A stretch of 64,000 bases of DNA from Cylindrobasidium torrendii FP15055 ss-10 (taxonomy: Eukaryota > Basidiomycota > Agaricomycetes > Agaricales > Physalacriaceae). Both the position numbers and the translations under genes were made by a program. Under the pieces are notes generated by a model, which saw nothing but the letters and a program-made list of their open reading frames with translations, was not told where the DNA came from and did no database searches. Of the stretch, positions 56,874 through 64,000 are shown in pieces; position 1 is the first letter of the stretch; each line of letters begins with the position of its first letter. The stretch is taken from positions 1 to 64,000 of the forward strand of contig KN880543.1 in the NCBI GenBank assembly GCA_000934385.1, read 5' to 3'.

Positions 56874-58432
56874 ATGACCTTCGACGTTCAGCAAGCCCGC
56901 TCCCATTTTTCCGCACTCAAGTCGGGTTTCATCTTCGCCGACAACGCTGGCGGCTCGCAGTGCGCCAAGGATGTCGCCGACAAGGTGTACGACTACCTGC
57001 TGAACACCAACGTCCAACTCGGCGCGGACTACTCGGTATCCGTGCTTAGCACCACCAAGGTGACTGTCGAGGCGCCCAAAGTAGCCGCGAAGCTATTCAA
57101 CTGCTCCCCGGACGAAATCATCTTCGGTCCCAGTTCCTCCGCAAACATGGAGAACCTCGCGAGGAGCTTGGATGCGAGCATCGAGGCCGGAGATGAGTTC
57201 ATTCTTACCGGAGAGCACGAAGGTGATTTTAGCTTTCCCTGGGATAGCCTATCTACTTTATTAACCGTGGTCCTCGTAGCCAACAACGGGCCATTCAAGA
57301 AGCTCGCAGCGCGCACGGGTGCCGTGGTCAAATTCTGGCGCCCGACTCCGACAAACCCGAGTAACCCGTATTCTGTGGCGCTCAAGACAGACGAACTCCT
57401 CCCTTTGATCACGTCGAAAACGCGCATCATCGCGTTCACGGCTTGCTCAAATATCTTGGGCTCCATCGTCCCGGTGAAAGAGGTAGTAGAGGCCGCTCGG
57501 AAGGCTGCGAAGAAAGAGGGCGCGGACAAGGTTCAATTCTCTGTCGATTGCGTCGCGTATGCTCCCCACCGTCTTATCGACGTCAAGGACTGGGACATAG
57601 ACTACTGTGTCTTCTCGTTCTACAAGGTGAATGATCGTTGACACAAAGACAACTGAATTCGAATTGACGACCTCCCGATAGGTGTATGGTCCTCACACGT
57701 CTGCTTTATACGTACGCCAGCACACACTCGACAAGCTCTCCTCTATCGTACACCACTTCCTCAAGGTCGACACCAAAGCGCACAAACTTCAGCCTGGAGG
57801 CCCCGGCTATGAGCTCGTCTATGGAACGACAGGCGTCGTCCCATACCTCGAGTCTCTCACTCCCGAAGGTACATTGAAGGCGACCTTTGCCGCCATTGCA
57901 GAGCACGAACAAACCCTGGTCGAGCCGCTACTCAAGTTCTTGACAGCACCAGCACAAGTAGAACGAGGCGTACGTGTCGTTGGGCGCGAGGAGGCCGGTT
58001 TAACACGGGTGCCGACCATTAGTTTTGTCGTTGTGGGACAAAAGCCTCTCAAGAGTAAAGCTGTCGTTGATTTCTTCGACAAGAAGGGTGGGGTGCGTAA
58101 CAGTCCTTCCATTAGTTTCCGTACTTCAGCTACGTCGAGTCGCCTGTCGGACGGACCCATGCTGGCATACCTCGCATTTTTATCCGTATTCTTGTTGAGG
58201 ACCGCTGTTTGCCCTTGGCAATCCGTCGATTCGTTTCCTGTAGCCTTCAACGTCGCTGACCCATCGACAGATTGGCATTCGCTATGGCCACTTCTACGCT
58301 TATGGCCTCATCGACAACCTAGAGCCCAAGATAGACCCGGAAGACGCTGTCATCCGCATATCGCTTGTCCACTACAACACGGTAGAGGAGGTGACTGCAA
58401 TAATCGAGACGCTGAAAGAGGCGCTGTCTTAA
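56874..58432 (+). CDS. Class V aminotransferase / cysteine desulfurase-like
   Basis: PLP-dependent enzyme of about 430 residues, four or five exons. Start ATG 56874 (MTFDVQQARSHFSALKSGFI). FADNAGGSQCAKDVADKVYD is the usual FLDNAAGSQ-type opening. EIIFGPSSSANMENLARSLD follows, then ILTGEHE (His stacking on PLP), intron, ANNGPFKKLAARTGAVVKFW, FTACSNILGSIVP, VQFSVDCVAYAPHRLIDVKD (Asp binding the PLP pyridine N) and YCVFSFYKVYGPHTSALYVR with the Schiff-base Lys in SFYK. C-terminal parts are YELVYGTTGVVPYLESL, VPTISFVVVG, RYGHFYAYGL and IRISLVHYNTVEEV. The motif set matches a fungal cysteine desulfurase-like subgroup without the NifS/IscS active-site Cys loop, so substrate is open. Confidence 0.87.
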
Positions 58433-58541
58433 TTGTCATTGAATTGTAGTTTTGGGACTTGGGAGGAAAGAGATTGTCGTTGTAACATAGTATGGAAGCG
58501 ACTGCTCGATGAATCGAGATTGTCGGTGTCCGTCGAAAAGA

Positions 58542-58555
58542 TAGGGTTAGGGTTA
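58542..58555 (+). promoter_or_regulatory. Telomere-repeat-like element upstream of F-box copy F
   Basis: TAGGGTTAGGGTTA about 25 bp before the ATG at 58580. The flanking sequence differs from the array copies, yet the element and the following ACAC and CCACGACATG are kept. Confidence 0.55.
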
Positions 58556-58579
58556 CACACCTTCGATTGCAACCACGAC

Positions 58580-59913
58580 ATGGCAGCAGGCATTGCAGAC
58601 CTACCACCCGAGATAATATCTATCATCGTCAAGGCACTCAAATATTCCTCCCCAAAAGAAGATTCTTTGTCATCCCTTGCCCTGGCGTGGAGAGATGCAT
58701 GGCATGAAATTCGGTTGCTGCGCTTGAAGACAATCCAGATAAGCGGCATCCAAGCCCACTCAAAAATCAACGGCCTGCTGTGTCTCCTCACCACCTATCC
58801 GGAGCTTTCCGAACGTATCAAAGACATTGTTTTGTTTTTTGGATCCTCGCAAGTTCAACCGCTCCGTAGTCCGGGTACTTGCCACGATCTTGTCGAGCTA
58901 CTCTCTATGGCCAAAAATGCTCGATACCTGTCTCTGGATGGCTCCGGTATATCCCAAGTGTTGCTTGCGATGGATGCTTCTAGTCCTCAGATTCACCATG
59001 TACGCGTTGCCTTCCAGAACTCATCCTTCAAGAGTCTGCGCATCAGGTACACTCATGCAGCAACCGGCCTCCTCGACTTCATTGCTTTATTCCCCAATAT
59101 GAAGGAACTGGATCTCGAGAGCACTGCCAACGTCTCTCCGTCGTTTTTCGCCAACAGAGAGCATTCCTTACCCCAATTTGATCGTCTTCTCTCGCTGACA
59201 GTGCCATACACGTCACCTGCAGAGCGCCAATTGCTCGATTTCATCGCGCAGGAATCCGTCTTTCCGAACATTCAAAATTTCACATTCGGGAGATACAGCA
59301 ATCGAGATGTGTTCCCAGTCCTAAAGCAACTCCTTTCTTCATGGTCCACCTCCCTCGTAATGCTCGATATGTTTTATTCATTCCAAATGAGTATGCAATA
59401 GTATTCACCGCTTGCGCACGAGCTGACATGCTTAAAGAAGTCAAAGGCCCGTTTTTAAAACTTCCCTCAACATTGTCCATTATCAAATTGCGCATTCCGT
59501 TAAGGAGCAGCGAATGGCTAGCGTACAACGAATTCTGGGCAGAGACATTGAAGCAACATACGTCCTTCGCTGAAATCCACGTTCAAGTCACTTATCCCAA
59601 GTTCATCGTCGACGCAATCGAGGGTGCAAATATGGACAGATCTATTGCTCCGTTCGACAGAGCTTTGGTGGAGCGTGCTGAGTACTTGGACTGGGAAGAC
59701 GCACCACTTAGAATTCGCCCTCGTCCCAGAGACGCACCAAAGATCGCCGCCACGTATCAGTGGCTCTTCGAGACAGTGTTTCCTCTGACGTCCGAACGAT
59801 TTTTTGCGGGGATGCCAGTGCCGATGCCTGGAGACGTGCACACGAACACAATAGCAACGCGCCGTCATATGATAGCATGTGATGTTCTTTTGTTCGGCGG
59901 CCTAGAAGAGTGA
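58580..59913 (+). CDS. F-box-like family protein, dispersed copy F
   Basis: Most diverged member, two exons, about 425 residues. The ATG at 58580 gives MAAGIADLPPEIISIIVKAL, with SLALAWRDAWHEIRLLRLK completing the F-box-like helices. The middle has LVELLSMAKNARYLSLDGSG, LLDFIALFPNMKELDLE, LLSLTVPYTSPAERQLLDFI and VLKQLLSSWSTSLVML. The intron starts GTATGCAATAG after QM and ends CTTAAAGAAG, the same position as in the other copies. Exon 2 has LPSTLSIIKLRIPL, SIAPFDRALVERAEYLDWED, TVFPLTSERFFAGMPVPMPG and ends GGLEE without the acidic tail. It sits right after the aminotransferase gene, 147 bp from its stop. Confidence 0.8.
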
Positions 59914-60169
59914 AAGCTCATGGCCAAATTCTACTGCATGCAGTACTATGTCCTTACAGGCTGGAAGCACCACGGCTGGGTCTCACTGCGCTCCAACTAC
60001 TTAGTTTAGTAGCGTCGTTGACTGCCCGAACCAAATAGGATTATTGACCACATACATACAAAGACATGTTCAAATTTGACGCCGCGCAACAATTAGTGAT
60101 TGACCAAGTTGGTCTGCAACGACCATCACCACAATTTGACCACAACGCGCCAGTCTGCACCCATCCACC

Positions 60170-60723
60170 ATGTCAACCTACAAGCGCAAGCACCCGCTCA
60201 TCGACACCTCATCCGTAACGCGCGCAGACCTCAAGAAGCTCGGTCCTTGCATCGTCTTCGGCGTCGGACATCGCCTGAACTTGAAGCAATTCGACATGTT
60301 GGCTGAGCAGTACCTCACGGCCGACGAAATGAAGGAGTTCTTCTCCCCAGCATCTGTTTCGCGTCGCATGGAAGGAGCAAAGTGCCGGGCAGGGTGTCTA
60401 CGCGTACCACGAAGACGATGGCTCAGTCTCCTACTTCTGGGTTGTCGGTGCGTACCCAGGCTACAAAGGCCGCGAGGTTCCCAGCGTCACTGTTCCGCCT
60501 CTTGCTGTCGAGTATTTCTTCCCTGGTAGGGAATCGGAATTCGGTGAAGCGGAGGGAATGCTCAAGATGTGGCCTCCTCAATTTTGCCGTGCGTTACTAA
60601 GTGCTCTACTCATTGGTCTATGGTTCAGTGTTAATAGATCCAGACTGGTTAATCCTCAGGTTGGAGTCGATTACGAAGAAACTGATAGTGGTTGAAAGAC
60701 GGCGAGCGGCGCAAAGAGCCTAA
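60170..60723 (+). CDS. Hypothetical protein with apparent frame change
   Basis: The ATG at 60170 opens MSTYKRKHPLIDTSSVTRAD, continuing LKKLGPCIVFGVGHRLNLKQ and FDMLAEQYLTADEMKEFFSP. At about 60350 the coding character jumps by one base to VAWKEQSAGQGVYAYHEDDG, SVSYFWVVGAYPGYKGREVP and VEYFFPGRESEFGEAEGML. An intron (GTGCGTTACT to GGTTCAG) then joins to LLIDPDWLILRLESITKKLI and ends RRRAAQRA, stop at 60721-60723. Both parts look genuinely coding, rich in aromatic and charged residues. No GT-AG intron fits the jump in phase without removing a clearly coding segment. It may be a 1-bp frameshift (decay or sequence error) or an unusual splice. Family not recognised. Confidence 0.5.
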
Positions 60724-62060
60724 GTTCAAGCGCAAGCACAAGCTCAAGCTCGAGTCGGTGCCAGGCGTCCTGCATCAACTGCTAGCGCCTCCGCGTAATT
60801 TCCTGTACCATCGCATATCGCCAGCATTAATGCCCGGTGAGAATCGACACGAGGCAGACCCAGACATCTCCCTACATTTCTCAGACAACAATGCAAAATC
60901 AAGAAAATGAGAATACATGGTTGAAAATAAAGACATGAACATGTAAATACCAGACAGGGACAGATGCGAAGCAACACCTCGCCAGACCGGAACCAGACAG
61001 TTCGATACATTTCGATTTCATTCAATAACAATATTTGACACATTCAATTTCATTTCCAGACAAATGTCGTCGGTGTATCTCATGTTCAGGCGGGGATTTG
61101 GGAGGGAAATGTGTTTTCATTGCTAACTCTAACTACAAACATTATAACTAGAGCACCAGTACTAATAGCAGATACGAAATCGACACTACAGCACACAATG
61201 GGGCTGTGACTGTGAGCGCACGCCAGCGGGCGGCTAAAACGGAGGGCAAGGAAACCTAGGGCGGGATGAGTCTGGCTAATTTCAGGATGGGCGAGCTAAG
61301 ACTTACTGTCACCGGGAGCGAGGAAACTCGAGCTGGTGCTGTCCGAAGCTACATATGTGTTAGGGAGAACGGTCCTGGATGGAATGGACGACTTTGCTTA
61401 CACCCGACGTCGTCAGACCGGCCGAGCTTTCCCGGGCCCTTAGCCAAATCGATTCCATTCTGCTGAGCTTGCGGCCGCAAATTCTGTGCGAAAGTGTTGC
61501 AGCGTCTCGAAGATAAACGGTTGTCCAAGGGCACCAGGGAACGCGAATAACGCGAGACCAATGACGTTGCGATACATGCACACCACCTTGATGGCTTGTA
61601 GCCAACACCGATAGGAAGTCGAGCTGGGGGGTTGCGAGATGTTGCGTAAGGGAAAGAGTTGTATTGATGTGGTCGCCATCGTTTTCCAGCGTCAAAAGCC
61701 CGTATCAGCGACGGTGCCTTCGGAGCTTCGCGCTCCCGGGAGGCCGAAAGCGTCGGAGTGCGCGACACGTCGTGGGTCTGTGGTCGACGTCCTCGGAGCG
61801 TCCTTTCAAGAGCGTCAGGAAAAAAACTCAGTGCATAAGCATGACGCACAATACACGACGTGGACACTGTGTCCTGCACACCGTACGCGTCCGCGACCTC
61901 TGCCCTGTGTCCGATGTCGTGCGGGGTGGTGAAGCCGTCAATGCGTGTCAGTCTGACATGGTGGGCAGAAGCTTAGCCCTGTGTTAGAAATTATTTTGGT
62001 GTTGTTAGTAACTGTCAGAAACATTGGACCTCTTGTGATGGGCTTGTCGGTAAAAATGAC

Positions 62061-62087
62061 CATGTTATTAACTGATAAATAACAAGT
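62061..62087. repeat. TTATTAAC-type repeat cluster, left
   Basis: CATGTTATTAACTGATAAAT and following bases contain inverted GTTATT/AATAAC. The CCATGTTATT part is also found in inverted orientation near 62696. Confidence 0.35.
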
Positions 62088-62228
62088 CATCAAAAACAGT
62101 CAAAAATTCGTTTTAAATCGAGAAATGTCGTGTTTTCAGCCCTACAAATGTAATAAACTGGTTATTGATATCTCTCCGGTCCTAAACTTCTTCCTCGTCG
62201 TCCATGAACGCCGTGCATGAACGTTGAA

Positions 62229-62240
62229 CGCGCGCGCGCG
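62229..62240. repeat. (CG)n microsatellite
   Basis: Six CG dinucleotides in a row, followed by CACCCC. Notable because the surroundings are AT-rich. Confidence 0.7.
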
Positions 62241-62725
62241 CACCCCAAGTTATCATCCGTTGGTCCAACGACAGTTGAACGAGCTCAGCCAAGGGGTATT
62301 GCAATCGTCCATTGGTGCGGTCTAGGGTCGCATGATCTGGAATTTTCCCCGGTCAGTGTGATTGAGATTGTACAGGCCAGGCGTGTTGTACGCAATGGCC
62401 TACTGTAACTCATGGCTTGGTCTGCCTAAGCGTGGGACCGTGACATTCAGAATTCTCCCCGACGTTAACATGATACAGTGCAGACACGGCCGTCTCGGGG
62501 GATCTGTCGATGGCTGATACTTTCGCATGCTGTGCTGATGGGTGCCCTCTGCAAGCTCCACTCTCTCTTTGAAGCACTGGCCCCAATGTGCAGATGCGAC
62601 AAGGGTCTCTCATCAATTTCGCATCCTGGCGCGCGCTGGGTCAGGTCACATACGATTACCATAGACAGAGGGCTTTCTTAATTTATGACAATAAATAACA
62701 TGGTGTTTTTGCGGTCGGTTGTCAG

Positions 62726-62778
62726 ACATGTTAATAACATGTTAATAACGTGACATAAATGACATTGTTAATAACATT
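62726..62778. repeat. TTAATAAC repeat cluster, right
   Basis: Three copies of GTTAATAAC, two of them as adjacent ATGTTAATAAC units, then GTGACATAAATGACATT and a third. GTTAATAAC and its relatives are near-palindromic. Confidence 0.55.
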
Positions 62779-63884
62779 TGAGTTTCTACCACAGGGCTAC
62801 AGAAGCTGAATGCATTGATCGGCGCCGGCCCCTGCCGGCCATTCTGTACGCGCTGCCGGCGGCAATTGAACTTAGCAGTTTAGATTTGCAAAAATCGACA
62901 ACTTCTTAAAGCGGCGTGTGCATATCTCAATGTTCTTCCCAAGCTTATAGAAACAAGAGATTCAGAGACGTATCTGAATTATCAGAATGTGACAACTGCA
63001 ACATTGTCTTTAGACCGTCTCTCTGGCACTGCAAATATAAACTCTGTTGTCGGTATCACGCCATGCATGCTCACACTGGTATGGGCCCGCACAATATTAC
63101 AGCTCAATCTGCAGAACTTATGGTTGACATATTCATTTGTGTCATTCTGTTGTTTTCACCTCTATAGGGTGCACCAAGGCCTACCCTGGATGTCCTGGCG
63201 CCACATTCTATTGAAGCTATAGGTTACAGCGGCTGTGGCATCCGGCCCCCGGAACCGTTTCCCGAAAGTACGAAGACAGAGAAGTCTGTAGGACTTGTCT
63301 CAATGAGTTTTGATTATTATCTTATGAAATATGGCTCCACGTTTCAAACAAATTGGTTGCCTTGGTTTGTCTGGGTATGTATCTTTTTATACGGACAGTG
63401 CCAGACACTTGCTAGACGATCTCGTTTTGCGTGGATAGTACTACCTTTCTTGGATATGTCTGGATCCGCGTCGTGTCGATTCTCATCGGGATTAATGTAT
63501 TACTAGTAACTCTAACTGTTGTCTCTGAATGTTTTATGTACATCGCACCGCGTCGCTTCCGTGAACAAGGGAACGAGCACCATTGAGTCAAATTTAACAT
63601 ATTTGTGCTCAGTCGTAGTGCAGAGCCACTTGAACACTCTAACAGCTTCGTCTAATAATGATGTACTGGAAGACGTGGCATTGCGACAGGAAAAGAGGTG
63701 TACAAGAACAACGCGAAGGAGCGGGAGATAGGACAGATTCTGTGGACGTCGTAAATAGGCCTATACGAATAGACTTGAAAAGAAAGGTGGGTATAGACTG
63801 GGTCGAATAGTATACAGGCAGGAGTCGAGCTCGATACAGAACACAGACATGACATAGAACCAAGAGAGTAAAAATTCAGCCATA

Positions 63885-64000
63885 TCAAGTCGGAACCCAA
63901 GCAGGCAGCCTATTCTCGTTCCCAGGCGACATCATGTTCGTACTGTTGGCAAAGGGGGAGATATCCTTCATCGGAGAACCTTTCGTAGGGGTCCCCAGCT
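63885..64000 (-). CDS. Possible C-terminus of a gene beyond the window
   Basis: A minus-strand frame open to the window edge ends at a TGA at 63885-63887, with Ser/Thr-Pro-rich residues (GTPTKGSPMKDISPFANSTN, then MMSPGNENRLPAWVPT). Another minus frame in the same place (GDPYERFSDEGYLPLCQQYE) is also open and protein-like, so the frame is undecided. Called only as a possible partial exon. Confidence 0.25.
   Translation of the reverse strand, partial: LGTPTKGSPMKDISPFANSTNMMSPGNENRLPAWVPT

Larger units (their letters stand above)
60724..63884. other. Gene-poor right end, 3.2 kb
   Basis: No gene supported. A 45-codon minus-strand frame at 61440-61577 has a signal-peptide-like start and is discussed among the findings. 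Between 62000 and 62790 short TTAATAAC motifs recur around a (CG)n tract. From 62790 to 63880 are low-complexity, AT-rich stretches with only short frames. The region may be transposon-derived. Confidence 0.4.

Noticed and set aside
1..64000. CRISPR array, bacterial operon or phage-like system
   Set aside because: No regularly spaced short repeats and no ribosome-binding-site spaced genes. All supported genes have spliceosomal introns typical of a fungus.

Overview
The window is nuclear DNA from a filamentous basidiomycete, most likely an agaricomycete. The signs are densely packed genes on both strands, many GT-AG introns of about 45-65 nt that often fall every 50-150 codons, short intergenic gaps and gene families common in mushroom-forming fungi (P450s, Zn2Cys6 and HMG-box regulators, expanded F-box-like proteins). 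There is no bacterial operon logic, rRNA, convincing tRNA or CRISPR. Gene models below were built by hand, joining open frames across introns; splice sites were chosen so that family motifs read through. No search or transcript evidence was available.

Layout. 0-15 kb: a 5'-truncated cytochrome P450 copy (+), a formamidase (-), a MYND zinc-finger protein (-), a small multi-pass membrane protein (-), a mitochondrial-type alpha/beta hydrolase (+), a full-length P450 closely related to the first but in opposite orientation (-), and a conserved fungal protein of unknown function (-). 15-31 kb: a regulator carrying both C2H2 and Zn2Cys6 DNA-binding modules (-), a class 1A-type dihydroorotate dehydrogenase (+), an HMG-box factor (-), a SprT/GCNA-like metalloprotease (-), a four-finger C2H2 protein (+) and an MFAP1-type spliceosomal protein with an added zinc knuckle and RS tail (+). 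31-45 kb: a flavin amine oxidase-like protein, a DJ-1/PfpI protein, a nucleotidyltransferase-fold protein, two F-box-like genes (-), an NmrA-like reductase (-), a single-pass membrane protein, the proteasome maturation factor UMP1 (-) and a RanBPM/GID-type SPRY-LisH-CTLH protein (+).

45-60 kb is dominated by a head-to-tail array of five F-box-like genes repeating every ~1.58 kb (one broken by a 1-bp deletion), then a TMEM135-type membrane protein (-), a class V aminotransferase (+) and an eighth, diverged member of the F-box-like family (+). The last 3.3 kb is gene-poor, AT-rich in parts, with short TTAATAAC repeats that may be a degraded transposon.

The most unusual signal is that seven of the eight F-box-like genes, scattered over 23 kb and on both strands, carry a telomere-repeat-like element (GGTTAGGG) about 28-70 bp upstream of the start codon. 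This suggests a family-specific promoter element, possibly bound by a TRF/Tbf1-type protein. UMP1 and a GID-type E3 scaffold lie next to this family, making 35-60 kb a neighbourhood rich in ubiquitin-proteasome functions.
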